Positions 10,737 through 22,545 of a stretch of 64,000 nucleotides of DNA are shown here, one piece after another. Location of the stretch: assembly GCA_033085395.1 (NCBI GenBank), contig JANQBS010000019.1, positions 230,092 through 294,091 on the forward strand. Reading direction: 5' to 3'. Origin of the DNA: Xanthoparmelia taractica. Its lineage: Eukaryota; Ascomycota; Lecanoromycetes; Lecanorales; Parmeliaceae. Made by a program: the position numbers and the translations under genes. The notes under the pieces were generated by a model. It did not search any database. It worked only from the letters and a program-made list of their open reading frames with translations, and was not told the DNA's origin. The first letter of the stretch is position 1, and the number at the start of each line of letters is the position of its first letter.

Positions 10737-12492
10737 AAGTGGGGGGGACGCCCTGACGGCTTCAAACTGGCGGCGGAAACGTACGACTCGGATGACGGCC
10801 TGATTCAACGATCTCCTCCGCTGGTGCCTCAAATAGTCAATCTCAAACCCTCGCCATCGCCTGACTACTTACCGCCTCCCGAAAGGTCTCCAACTCCTGA
10901 GCGTTTGAGTAGGTCATCAAATTTGAATTCTAAGGGCAAAAAGCGTCGTCCGAAAGCGCAAGCCTCGCAAGGGGACACCGTACTCATTGGTTTTATGGGA
11001 GGGCTGAATTATCCAGATCTAGCGACCAAAGTAGGCGAGGTACCCTTGCCTCAGTTCGACGACAGCGACGTCGACGACCCAATGGACGTGGATGGAAAGG
11101 AACAAGCAGATGATAACCAACCAGTTTACGAAAAGAACATTGACCTTGTCCACCTAGCAGAAAACGCTCTACGAAACAATGGGCATGATACCTCAAGGAA
11201 CGAGCATCCACGCCCAACGCGTCCCAAAATTTTCACGAGAACAAGTCTCCCAGAGCCAAACGATGTGCTCTTAGTGAAGACGGAATACCGCCAGTCTTCA
11301 CCATTCGCTAAAGCCGGTTCCCCCAAAGGGACTAAACATGGGTCCAATGCAGGTCGCTCGCCGTCAGGAAGCTCTTACAGGAAAAGAGATTCTGACTCTG
11401 CTGCAATCTCGCCAATGCTACGGAGATTCACCATCCCAAACTCAGAGCGGTCTCCTACGGAAACTCTGCCTGCAATGCAGCGATCTCCACCATCGAGCAC
11501 CTCTAAATCGCCCAACGGTCAACACAGCCTGCCGTCTTTGAGGGCCATTCAACTGGAGCCATTGCTGGATGGCCGATCCCCTAAGGAGAATCCGCCTCAT
11601 GTAATCAATCGTCCGCCTTTCCCTCTCAGCAACGGCATCGTGAACTCGCCTCCAACAAACTCTATTGCGCCAAGACCAGTTCAGTATCCCAGTCCACAGA
11701 CTCGAATCAACGGTCATTTCAATCAACATCATCCACACGGCCAACCATCCCCTGCTTACAGTGATGCTTCACCGAGGGACTCTGCTAATATGTCTCCGCC
11801 CGGGAAGCCTGTTCACCTCCAATATTATCCTGGCGTAAGGACCCCACAAAGCGAAGAGCTAACGCCCCAGTCGGCAGAGAGTCACTTGAGCACAAGTAGC
11901 TTCAGTACCGCACCTTCACCCCAATCTCATCACCCGGATATAGACCAAAGCCGGCCGATTCTCCCACCATTATCAGGTATGGCTGGGGGACCGTTGATGA
12001 TTGGGGCTTTCAAGTGCGAACATGCGGGATGTACGGCTCCAGCTTTTCAGACACAGTATCTCCTGAAGTGAGTTGGGCGATTGTTCTTATAGCGAGCATC
12101 ACTGACTGGACGCTTCCAGCTCTCATGCAAATGTACATTCTCAAAATCGACCCCACTACTGCCCAGTCCCGGGTTGTGCTAGGTCTGAAGGTGGCAAAGG
12201 GTTCAAACGGAAAAATGAGATGATACGGCATGGGCTGGTTCATGAATCACCGGGGTATATCTGTCCATTTTGTCCCGAAAGAGAGCATAAATATCCAAGA
12301 CCAGACAATTTGCAGAGGTATCGTCCCAAAGTCTATTGATGTCAACACTAAGAATGAGGCTAATCCTTCCCTTTAAGACACGTTCGCGTAAACCACATGG
12401 ATAAAGACACAAACGACCCTCAGCTACGCGAAGTACTTGCGCAGAGATGTGAAGGCGGTAGCCGGGGCAGACGAAGGCGCCTTGGGAGCTGA
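10737..12492 (+). CDS. C2H2 zinc-finger protein (5' end unresolved)
   Basis: Probable nuclear DNA-binding regulator. The coding frame runs 10737-12067, 12120-12317, 12378-12492, about 547 aa from the first open codon. The N-terminal region (RPDGFKLAAETYDSDD, then RSPPLVPQIVNL) and a Ser/Pro-rich disordered middle are followed by a C-terminal Cys/His cluster: FKCEHAGC...H...H, HYCPVPGC...H...H and YICPFCPE...H...H, three C2H2-type fingers spread over the introns. The tail is Arg-rich. The N-terminus is open: the frame is closed upstream by TAG at 10734-10736, with an in-frame ATG at 10692 before it, and an AG immediately before 10737 could be a splice acceptor from an upstream exon I cannot fix. 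The target genes are unknown. Confidence 0.78.
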
Positions 12493-13750
12493 CATGATTT
12501 TCTGCTACGTGTATTCCTAGCAAGGCGATCAGGTGCACGGAGTATACGCGGACGATACCCAGGCAGACGGGGAAGAGTACATAACTGCATGCAGTTCTTT
12601 TGCATATATAAAACAATATCACTGAAGACTCCCGTGTACAATACCGAACCGTACGGCAGTCTGGCATACTGACAGCTGCCAGTATTTTTCTGAGGCCCTA
12701 CACTCCCTGTACCATATACATGACAAACCAGATGCTTGTAAAGTCCTCGTCCCTGACTTGCTCGCTTTCTTGTCGATGAGATTCGAAGGCAACTACTTCA
12801 TTGACGAAAGTTGGTAGCCAGGCACCTGTGTCGCACTAGAGTAATTCTAAGCGCATAGGCTTGTCGAATACCTTAATCTCAGCTTCTCAATTCAATGGTT
12901 CCTCTGCGGCCCTGTCGTCGGGCATGTGAATAGCCTCGTTCCCGAGTCAAGTTACCTTTCATTCTCTTTTGCGGGCGATGGTGCTTGCAGCGGAAAGGTT
13001 TGACAGCCTCACTGCGATCGGGAAAAGTCAAGACCAGGCTTAGAGTGCGGTCCTCTGAAGATAAAAGACTCGACTCGAGAAAAGTAGCAAGGGAGTTACG
13101 GCCATGTGGAGGTTGACGCCCTGCGACACATTATTCCAGCGACTGGGTCGACAGAGCTATTTACTCCTATGCGGTCCGCAATAAGGCGGGTGGCTGGAGG
13201 GTTTCGAATCGAAGAGAAACCCATCTAGGTGGACTTAATGAAGCAAAATGCACTCGGTTTGCGGTGCCAAGCCCAGGTCGATGAATAGCCTTGAGGAGGT
13301 TGAAGATATCCGCCCCACTTCAAGTAAAAGCACATACTTGAGAAGAGACCTGGAACGATCGAATAGGGTTCTATGGAGTGCAGAGTGCCGCAGTAAGACA
13401 TTCTCCGCAATCACGTGGTGGAAGCCAGTAGACGCCTTGATTGGAACCCTCTTGTCTGGTTAACTCCAATGCAGGATGTAATACTTGAAGCGAAATAACA
13501 GAAAGAGACGCCCGCAATTCATCCACCAGAGGGTTCTACAGCCGTTGCTCAGGAAGAGACAATCAGAGTCCTAGCCAATGATACAAGTATTACACCTCCT
13601 TTCCTCAAGACATGGGGTCAAAGACGAGAATCGGTAGGTTGGAGTGCTATGAAACTCTGAGTACTAGTACTGCAGAATAGATAGATTGTTCGAACCCTTC
13701 CAAATTGGCTGCGTCGAAAACCTAATGTAGACAATGGTACAATTGGGCCC
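12493..13750. other. Convergent intergenic region
   Basis: 3' flanks of the two convergent zinc-finger genes. The short open frames on both strands show no protein family. No tRNA-like or repeated structure was recognised. Confidence 0.45.
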
Positions 13751-14503
13751 TTAAGAAGCTTTTCGATGAATCCTTCGCACATGGTCTTTCATGTTATCGA
13801 CTCGACTGAAGACCCTTTCGCACTCGTTGTGCGTACATGGAACACCTGGCTTGTGCTTGATGCGACTAGTCAGCGAAAATGAGCATAGATCACGAATGAA
13901 CGGTGAATACCTTTGACTCATGCCGGTCTCTATCTTTGCGTGATGAAAATCCACCCTCCCTAGATTGGGGACACTCCTGGTGGCGGCAAAAGAGAGACTT
14001 GGTATGGCGCCGATAATGCTTGCGCAAGTCACAACCCCTAGTAAATTCGGCTTGGGAAGTACAATTAGGATAAGCGCAGCGCCAGCTTCTCCCATCTGGG
14101 AGGGGAGGCCAAAATTTTGTAAGTCTGCTGGATTCGAAGACACCGAGCGCGAGTTGGAGAGTACCTCGACGTCTGGGTGCAGAGTTGACCATGAAATACT
14201 TGGCCAATGCTGATCGCTTGGATAGGGTGAGGACGGTACTCGTACTACATGTGGGGCCGGTGGGGCATCCTGGCCTCTGGGAAAGGCGTTGGAGTCAAGG
14301 GATGGCCAGGACACGTACTGAGTAGGTGTTGAAGAGATATATGGAGAAGGCTGTGACTGTCTTGCATTCATGGCTGAATGTAGAGAAGTCGTCCACTGCT
14401 GTTGGTATGGTGAACTGCAAGGGTCAGTCCGGATAGAAATACGGGAATTGTCTGCCTCAGCTGGCAAAACCTCCTCAGCTTCCCTTGAGAGGAAACCTGA
14501 CAT
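13751..14503 (-). CDS. C2H2 zinc-finger protein
   Basis: Small putative transcription factor. Proposed exons 14503-14200, 14095-13911, 13855-13751; 197 aa, with phases that agree. After a disordered Ser/Pro-rich N-terminus (about 100 residues) come WRCAYPNC..H..H (finger 1), LFCRHQECPQS...DRHESKH (finger 2) and VPCTHNECERVFSRVDNMKDHVRRIH (finger 3), ending RKAS. Intron 2 (13856-13910, with a GCTGACT branch) is clear. Intron 1 (14096-14199) was chosen because it is the only GT donor (GTATTT) that gives the right phase with the CCCAG acceptor, so its donor is less certain. The start ATG at 14503 is the first in frame. Function beyond DNA binding is unknown. Confidence 0.72.
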   Translation of the reverse strand: MSGFLSREAEEVLPAEADNSRISIRTDPCSSPYQQQWTTSLHSAMNARQSQPSPYISSTPTQYVSWPSLDSNAFPRGQDAPPAPHVVRVPSSPYPSDQHWPSISWSTLHPDVEVLSNSRSVSSNPADLQNFGLPSQMGEAGAALILIVLPKPNLLGVVTCASIIGAIPSLSFAATRSVPNLGRVDFHHAKIETGMSQRYSPFIRDLCSFSLTSRIKHKPGVPCTHNECERVFSRVDNMKDHVRRIHRKAS

Positions 14504-17006
14504 TTGTTGCGACCGTCAGTCCTGGATCTGTAGGGATATGCTATTAAAAAAAAATAAAAGACCTGGACAATGAAGACAATAGAAATAGAGGGTTGGTGAT
14601 GGTGGACGTCGGTTGTAGTGATACCGATGGCCGCAGAAGGCCGAGTATTGATCAAATGGATAGAAGAGGAGATCCTCGAGACGGTGACATATATAAGATA
14701 TGGAATATAGCCTGGTACAGGTCTGCGCCCTTCAGCCAATATGGTATGGGTGGTATTTTAACACGGGGGTATTCGACATATAGAAAGTAGGCGAGATGGC
14801 TACGACGGGAGAGGCAGAGGAGCGTAGCATTCATACATACAGGGTTACTCACGGCTATAGTTCGAGAGCTACACCTTTGCTTACTCTGATACAGTATCTA
14901 TGCCTGGGGATCTTTCAAGGCTTAAGCTTAGATAGACCCCACAACTAGTCAGCAAAACAGACTTCTAATAGATTTCCAGCTCTGACAGATAGGACGACTC
15001 ACTTAAGGCTCTATCAGCCAGTATGGCACGACTTACATTGACCGCGACTATGCCAGGGGTTGTCAATGGACGGTCATTAGCACATTTACGGGCGAAGCGT
15101 GATATGCAAGGCGGAGGTGGCCAAGAGGATGACTTTACTACAATGACGAGGTGCGGTGGCGTTGCTACAGACGGCAAAGCCAGCATAATTGTAGGGAAGG
15201 GTGCGTGAATAACCAATCATTGGCCAATGTTGCAAGCTCTTGCCGCGACCCCGGTATAAACTTGGCGTTTCCTCAGTTGATTCTTGTGCCTCGCTGGGCA
15301 AACTAACTCCAGGGGGCTGTCTTTTTGCTCCAGACCCAGATGGAAACTTTCAAATTCTTGCTAGATCAACGGCATAGGCATCATTATTACTATAATTAAC
15401 CGGGCACCAGCTGACCGGACCGGTTTAGTGCACTAGCTGAGAAGAAGCTGGGAGGAATATGCAAAGATTGGAGTAGGAAAATTAAATTTATAGGATGAGT
15501 AAGGCGTCGGAAATGACTTGAGGCCTTTGGAGACCGTCGGAGAGTAACGTAAGCACGAGATATGCTTGAGACTGGAAGCTATGAAACATAGAGCGTTGTT
15601 AAAATTCACAAGCACGTTGCGGGTGGAAGGCCTGGGGCATCAAAAATGAGCGAATATAGCTCTGATTCGACGAAGCATCTCGGAGCTAGAGGTTGAGCAG
15701 AAGGTCGAGGACGAAGGGCAGCCGTACCAGGCACATGGATTTGTTTCAACCCAGCAAAAGCCTTTTCACGGCCCAGCCTCGGTAAGATCCTTTAGTGTTT
15801 GAAGTCGCATCTCTGCGCGCTTTGATGACAATGCCATGGCCTGAGGTAATACCTTAGTGCCAACTGCTTAGTAGCGGATATGCTATTTTGGCATAGCGGC
15901 GTAGGCCAGAGAGGAAAGCGCAATCACGCATGCGTTAAGCGAGTGGCCTACGGCGTTAGGCAAAGAGTAAGTTAGATGGCGTGGCATCATCTCATTTGGC
16001 CTTTCTGACATCTTGCCCTTGTGGAAGGTGTGATCAGGCGTCCAAGGGGTGCTTTGTAGCGGGAACCACATTCGGACCCAATAAACCGAGCCCAATGCCT
16101 CAGGCAAGTACTGAAGATAGTTCTTGTTCCCTTCCATCTCATCATTCTCATGGTAATACCCCCAATCGGTTCTCTCAGCTGACCAATCTGTGTTAGGAGG
16201 ATGGTTAGTGAATTCATGTGAGTATACGTGGTCATTGGTGCGAGTAATGGGACTGTGAAGAAGTTCAGCTCAGCCGAGATGCCGCCAAGTATGACTGCGT
16301 TTATCCCTGTAGAACTCTGGAAATAAGTTGGTTAGGAAAGTAAGGTAACACCTAAATGACCGCTTAAGCTAGATCTGGCATCAGCCCTGTCATTTTACCA
16401 TCTCAGCACATGCCCCGCCCTATAAGGTACAAAGTACCTTACCTACGAAGTAAGATAGATAGGTACTTTACACTTCAGAACAACGTCTCGCTAAGCGCAC
16501 AAGGCTGAAACAAACGTCAACATCCATGCACCGGAATACCTTACGTGGTAAAGTACGAAGTACTTTATGTCAGGTACTATATCAACCACCTTGCATAAGG
16601 TATACGCTAATTATAATTATCCAGGGCATTTTTGCTCTTGACATTAGCTACCTTAATTTCTGCTCAGGCCGTCGGTAACCCCGACAGAGCATCGAAATCA
16701 ACCAACATCATTACATGATGACCAATCAGTTCCTACTGCCTCCTTAACTACTATGCCTTCTCAGTGATCATGATGACTCCACCAACAGCATAGCTACCGT
16801 GAATACTATCAACTTCCTTTGCTTCCTGGCTCCAGGTCAACCGACCGAGTGGACGTTCTTGAGTACCGCAACGAGCATGACGGTGTTCCCCGTCCTGCTC
16901 GATCTATGCTGCTTCATCCGACACATTGTACTCGTACTCACGCTCGATGGGAACCTTTTGAAAACGTTGATTCTGTCCCAAAGAAGCCGCTATCCGATCC
17001 ATTAGT
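14504..17006. other. 2.5-kb gene-poor interval
   Basis: Upstream of the small zinc-finger gene and downstream of the calpain gene. Two overlapping minus-strand frames at 15883-16320 look protein-like but do not join into one model. Palindromic AAGGTAC/GTACCTT motifs cluster at 16424-16480 and 16550-16566. Nothing else is recognised. Confidence 0.4.
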
Positions 17007-19699
17007 CTAGGTCCAGTCCCCTACTTTTATCGGCCCATCGCTGAAAATATCAACGTCTACATACTCAGCCAATTGAAGCATGGAGCATTCTAGACGCTCC
17101 AGCACAAGCCAGAGCCCTCTGTCCTCACACATACCGGGTTCGATGTCGACATCACGGATCCAAATTCCGCCTTGACCATCAAGGATTTCATCGTCCCCAC
17201 TGACCGCGATTGTTCTCTTTGGTGGTGGTCCGCCGTGACAAAGCCTGACTTTCAAGAGTGCTCTGGCGCTTTTGTTATATCTCGAATGTTCTACACGTGA
17301 TTTAGCGCTGATGGAGATCCTATTCAGACGGTGAGATATTAGCGGTGCCGAAAGGTATTTACTTCCGGGTGCTAGTAAGGCAGATTGTAATCTAGTAACG
17401 AATCGTCCAGCCGTTGCTACAGGTATTTGGTTGACGGCGCAGGCTGACATAGTACTGACGCGCAACGTAAACCTGCCCAGCTGGCCCTGCTCGAAAGTCG
17501 AGCAGACGATCGTATACACCCCAGCTTGCACGTCCTTTAACTCGGCAAAGGCGTACCCCTTCCTGTACTCACCACTGTCTCCAACGATGTCTCGAGTTTT
17601 GATAGAACAGATCTGCTTCCCATTGGCCCAAACCAGCTTGACATGGACAGGATAGCATTCATGGGAATTCTCGAGCAAGATTGCAACTTTCGAAGTCCCA
17701 GCTAAATGAAGACTAAATTGAGGGTTGGTGTGATATGACGAGCTGCTTGCGTTGCCTCCAGCGGTCAAAGTTGTCCACACGCCCTGCTGCAATACAGTAT
17801 GGGCGTATCTGTCTTGAGCTTCCACTAAACTCAAAGGTCCAAGAGAGAACGCAGACAAAGTGAAAGTATTGACTGATTGAGGAAGGCCCTGTCCAGAAAC
17901 CACAACAGTAGAAGCTCTCCCAGCGGAGAGCTCTAGCTTAAGTAGAGTATTAGGCGAGTCAACATATGGACCATGCACGGCGGCCTCGTCACTCAAGTAG
18001 ACTCTTTCTCCCTTACTGTCGAAAGCATACAAACTAATAAAGCCGTTGTCAACAGTATCGCTTTTTACAGAAGGGTTCGGGTCATTGTCTGAATCGTCAT
18101 CCCTCGAAGTAAAGTGCCTGCTTAAAAGAACCCACACAGTACCACCAATCCTACTGCGCACCTCGTACTGCGGGTTGGATACAAGTGAGCCTTCAGGACT
18201 ACTAGAACCAGCGAGGTTCCATTTGAAGTGGATGTCTTCTCTGTGAGAAAACAAGCCGGGATTCCAGTTGAGGTACATCGACTCAAAGCTTTGGAATATC
18301 TCGTTCAGACCCATCCAAAATGTACCGGGTGCAAGAGGCTCTGTGTCAACTGTGCTGGTTGTTTGCATATCAGGCAGGCAAATACTTTGATTTCCTTCAG
18401 CGCCCTTTACGATAGCATTGCTGCGATAAGTATTGCCCTTCCAGACAGTTCCCTGGGACCAAGGATTCTTCACAAGGAAAAGCTGTTGACCTTCAAGCTC
18501 TTTCATATCAATCACGGCATAGTCATGCTCGCCAGCCAAGCCAAGGCCTTCTTCTTCGTTTGGTGTCAACTTGCCGGTCCCTAAGGTGATGAGTACATCG
18601 CCGTATTGAAAAGCACTGAACGTTCGGCGCCAAAGGGCATTGCCTGCTATGTCATCACTAGGAGTGCAGGGACTATTGTCAGCATAGACGTTCCGCAAAC
18701 GATGGATCAGAGGAATAGAAGGGCATGGTGATCCTACCTTTGTAGAAATATCTGCTCCGGTATCCATCCTGTTAGAACCCACAAATCCGTTCCTGAATTG
18801 CTCCCCGGGAAATCGTAGCCACCCCTTACTTTGAGGTATGCTTTCTCAACAAGGGCAGGCCACAGCAAGCTAGGATTGTTTCGATCAGTAACATGCAACA
18901 CCCGGGAAGTACGGGAGACGGGGAGACGATCGTCTATGGTTACGGTTCGAGGGCAGCCATTGAAGTGCAATCGAAGAATATACTTTCCATTGGGCGACAT
19001 CACTGGTTGCTTCAAGTCCATGTTGTAAGGGTAGATATTGCGAGTAATGATCTTGGATGCCATCAGCCAAGAAAACATGATACAACTGAGGAAATGCGAC
19101 GTTACATCAGCATTTGCGCGCTCACTTCTTGCAGTAGCCGCGCAGAGACTCGCAACGACGGAGCAGTCCGTGGTGATATCCTGAACGAGATCGATCCTAT
19201 GATGAGCCAGCATAGTCGAAAACCTTGCCTGGGCAGGACCAGATGTGGACAGAAGCTCATTTGGCCTTCGCCACGCATCGAAAACATCGAGCTGTACTGC
19301 TGACAAGGGAAACTTGGCATTGTCTCTGAGCAGATTAGATACCGCGAACAATACAGCATTGCATTTCACTGCCGCTCACACCTACATGAAATGAGGCTGG
19401 CCAGACATTTGCTCGAATTCGGAAGGAAGTGGAGGAGAGGTCCAAGGTGGAAAGCGAGCACTGTGTAATTTGGAGGCTTCCAAGAGAATAATTTTCTCAC
19501 GAGTGGTCAATTTGCGTTCCGATATGGGCTCCTTGAGTTCGTTCGCTTTTTTTACGGATTCGCTAACAGATCTCATTCCCTTTCCGCTTGATTTTTGAAG
19601 TGGAGAGGCAGTTTGGCCTGTCATGTTGGGAAGGAGAGGTCGCTGCACTCTCGGAGAGATTGGTTGACCTGTGGCTATGTGCCGGTCTACACATAGCAT
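17007..19699 (-). CDS. palB: Calpain-like cysteine protease, PalB/Rim13 family
   Basis: Calpain-family protease; in moulds PalB cleaves the pH-response factor PacC at endosome-associated ESCRT platforms. Exons 19699-19386, 19325-19106, 19051-18738, 18657-17007; 832 aa with consistent phases. The catalytic triad is visible: C159 (TTDCSVVASLCA), H327 (GLAGEHDYAVIDM) and N347 (LVKNPWSQG). PHFIDN, GGYDFPGSNSGTDLW and WIPEQIFLQSDD are family-typical. The C-terminal half carries two calpain domain III-like beta regions. The usual N-terminal MIT domain (ESCRT-III binding) is not recognisable, and the start is uncertain: the frame is closed by a TGA about 35 nt upstream of the ATG at 19699, so an upstream exon may be missing. 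The 54-nt intron 19052-19105 is stop-free and in frame. Confidence 0.88.
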
Positions 19700-20075
19700 A
19701 TCATTCCTTCTCACCAAGGATTGGAGTAGTCGTCAGCAATTGTAGTATTAGGATAGTGCTTTAAAGCACAGCTGATAGATGGAAGTAGCAGTCGTGAACA
19801 ATGATTGGTAGTGACGCTAGGCCCTTTTCATCAACCTCGGCTGAACGTAATTTGATAATGACCGAAGCTGGGGAGATTGGTTTTATCGTAATAAGGGCTT
19901 GCTGCAAATACATGAACAAAGTTCGGATCCTGCCTGCGCATGCTATCTTCACGCCAGAGTAGCTTTGTTGCACCAGTAATAGGTCTCAACACAGGTCGAG
20001 ACTGGGAAGTGATTGCTTGTACGTCACGCAGCAGATCTCCATGACCTGCGCCTTCTTTAACTTCTTTCTTTGGTG
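19700..20075. promoter_or_regulatory. Bidirectional intergenic region, calpain / carrier
   Basis: 376 bp between divergent start codons, so it must hold the promoters of both genes, and possibly an unrecognised 5' exon of the calpain gene. No specific operator sequence is recognised; inferred from arrangement only. Confidence 0.45.
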
Positions 20076-21283
20076 ATGGCTACTAAAGCTGGTCAAACGC
20101 CGTTGCCACCATGGGGCAATGCATTGGCAGGAGCTACTGGAGCTGTCTTGGCCAACGCAATTGTCTATCCACTCGACGTGTACGCTGAGCTTCCCGTTGT
20201 CGAGTAGCTAGGAGGAGCTTTTGCTAAAAATGCGGACCAGAATCAAGACACGCTTACAGGTCCAGGTAAAACGCAAATCATCAGATCCAACCCCTCTTAC
20301 AACCAATGGTGTCCATTACAAATCAGCTCTCGATGCTATCCGCAAGATTGTCGATGACGAAGGGGTCCTTGGGCTCTACTCGGGGATCAACGGATCTCTG
20401 ATTGGGGTCGCATCCACGAATTTTGCCTATTTCTATTGGTATTCTGTTGTCCGAACACTCTACATATCCTCTCGAGGCATTTCCAAGCCTCCAAGTACCG
20501 CAACAGAGCTCTCATTAGGTGCTCTTGCTGGGGCTATCGCTCAGATATTCACCATACCAGTGTCCGTGGTCACGACGCGCCAGCAAACGCAGCCAAAGGG
20601 CGATAAGAAGGGCCTGATAGACACTGGTCGGGAGGTGGTCAACAGTGAGGATGGGTGGGCAGGTTTGTGGAGGGGACTGAAAGCAAGCTTGGTACTGGTG
20701 GCGAATCCTGCGATCACCTACGGTGCATACCAGAGATTAAGAGATTTATTCTTCCCGGGAAGGAACAACTTAAAACCATGGGAGTCGTTCTGTGCGCTGA
20801 GTATAAAAATCTCTATTACGAGTACCTGGCTTATCCTTCTCTAGTCTTGGGCGCCGCGTCAAAGGCGCTGGCGACCATAGCCACACAACCGCTGATTGTT
20901 GCCAAGGTAGGCCTCCAGTCGCGACCACCGCCAGCCCGGGAAGGCAGACATTTTAAGAGCTTCACTGAAGTCATGTCGTACATCATTGAGCATGAGGGGC
21001 CTTTCGCGTTGTTCAAAGGTATTGCTCCGCAGATCAGTAAGGGAATCCTCGTACAGGGTTTGCTCATGATGACAAAGGAGAGGTAAGTCGGTTTCGGTGT
21101 AATAGTAGGTGACGATGCTAATGATAAGATAGAATGGAGATTTTGTTCATCGTCCTTTTCGCATACCTGCGTAGAATGAAGTCGGAAAGGCTACAGAAGG
21201 CAGCCAAAGCCGTTTCATCCGAAGCAAAGGAGACCCTGCCTCTCAACCTAGCGAAGCAAGCTATACCTGTGCTCACCAAGTGA
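20076..21283 (+). CDS. ANT1: Peroxisomal adenine nucleotide carrier (PMP47/ANT1 type)
   Basis: Six-helix mitochondrial-carrier-family protein of the peroxisomal branch, exchanging ATP for AMP across the peroxisomal membrane to support fatty-acid activation inside. Exons 20076-20179, 20241-20791, 20845-21082, 21133-21283; 347 aa. The three carrier repeats each carry their signature: PLDVIKTR (split by intron 1), PVSVVTTRQQ, and PLIVAKVGLQS, the last typical of PMP47-type carriers rather than mitochondrial ones. GLYSGINGSLIGVASTNFAY and GLWRGLKASLVLVANPAI are the matrix-helix segments. The intron 2 donor is GTGCGC (20792), chosen over GTATAA because it gives a 53-nt intron and the conserved FFLGAASK. 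The gene is divergent from the calpain gene. Confidence 0.9.
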
Positions 21284-21628
21284 TGCTTGATATAGGTTCT
21301 GCTTGGTGCACACATGCAGCCGAGCACGATCATTCCTATTAGCTTACATTTTCGCTCTTCACCTCGAATTTCACTTTCACCGACTCAATGTACATAATGG
21401 ACGGGTATGAGCTTTTGTTTAAATTGTGACAGAGATTATATCCTTTGCGCAAAGTAGTTGACATCGAGGGATTGAATTAGCTACAGTGGCCTGTGATGGC
21501 GGAATACGCGGAATACAGTACTCAGCCCTAGCCGCCCTGCAGCACCACAAATCGAAGCGAAGAGTAACGCCCACCGACTTCAATCTCTGATCTCACACTT
21601 CCAAGCACCGCCATCGAAAGCTATCACA
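21284..21628. promoter_or_regulatory. Upstream region of RPL29
   Basis: 345 bp between the carrier stop and the RPL29 start; must contain the ribosomal-protein promoter. No coding potential or recognised motif. Confidence 0.4.
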
Positions 21629-22055
21629 ATGGCCAGTGAGTCGCATCCCCCCTACATTGACTAATAGCTGCTAGTCTCCCAAGATTCCAAGCTGATATCA
21701 CTTGTGCACAGAATCTAAGAACTCCTCCCAGCACAATCAGAGCAAGAAAGCCCACAGGAACGGGTGCGATTCCCTTTCTTTCCTGAAACTCGCGATGGTC
21801 TTGAAATGTCGATTCGGCAATCTTCTTGGAAAGAAACCAGACTGACATTGACACATCCCCCAGAATCAAGAAGCCAAAAACCCACCGCTACCCCTCCCTC
21901 AATGGCACCGATCCCAAGTTTCGGCGAAACCATAGGCATGCGCTACACGGGACTATGAGAGCTTTGGTAATCTCCGTAGGCCTGGGCATGACAGAATGCG
22001 AAGCTAATTTATAAAATAGAAGGAGGTCAAGGAGGGAAAGAGAGACGCGGCATGA
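21629..22055 (+). CDS. RPL29: 60S ribosomal protein L29 (eL29)
   Basis: Small basic protein of the large ribosomal subunit. Four exons: 21629-21635, 21712-21763, 21864-21966, 22020-22055; 65 aa, the family's normal length. The product starts MAKSKNSSQHNQSKKAHRNG and continues IKKPKTHRYPSLNGTDPKFR and RNHRHALHGTMRAL, essentially the eL29 consensus. The first exon contributes only ATG GCC A (7 nt), and the gene has more intron than exon sequence, as is common for fungal ribosomal-protein genes with 5'-biased introns. No single open frame reveals this gene; it is visible only after joining the four exons. Confidence 0.96.
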
Positions 22056-22545
22056 ATATGAGGAAGCGGAAATATGCACTTTATCCTCCCTCAGAACGGC
22101 GCTAGCTTGTGATTCGGCGGATTAATAAAGGTACACGCTTAAAGATCGAGTCCTAGATTTAAGTACATGTTCTTCCACCGTGAACTGCTTTCTATAAACA
22201 GCACTTTGAAACCACCTTGTCCTGCCGCAATTGGTTGTTCATTCAATGTTCGTCTAAATTCACTACTCTTCTCTGTCCTGTTCTGTTCTGTTCTGTTCTC
22301 TCTCTTCTCTTCCCACGGCATATGTGTGTACAGCTCCGACTGCCTTCTTATGCGCGGTTGCTGAAGGATCATCTTTTGACGTGCCAATATCGAAATCCCC
22401 TTTCATTACCAATCACCCTCCTTTTAAAGTCCTGTGAAGCGAGGGTGTATGGAGAAAGGGCTACATCTATCACGTTGCTCCTAACCGTATTCATGATCTC
22501 AGCGCTCTTTCAAACCCCCCACATTGTACGTGCATCTCTCAGAAT
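22056..22545. other. Convergent intergenic region with TTCTG repeat
   Basis: 3' flanks of RPL29 and the LisH/WD40 gene. It includes a short pentanucleotide (TTCTG)n run at 22276-22300. No gene supported. Confidence 0.5.
22276..22300. repeat. (TTCTG)n microsatellite
   Basis: About four and a half tandem copies of TTCTG in the convergent intergenic space. Confidence 0.85.

Noticed and set aside
13195..13235. Possible tRNA, from GGGTTTCGAATCGAAGAGAAACCC
   Set aside because: The hairpin is present but no acceptor stem, D-arm or anticodon arm with correct spacing can be drawn around it.
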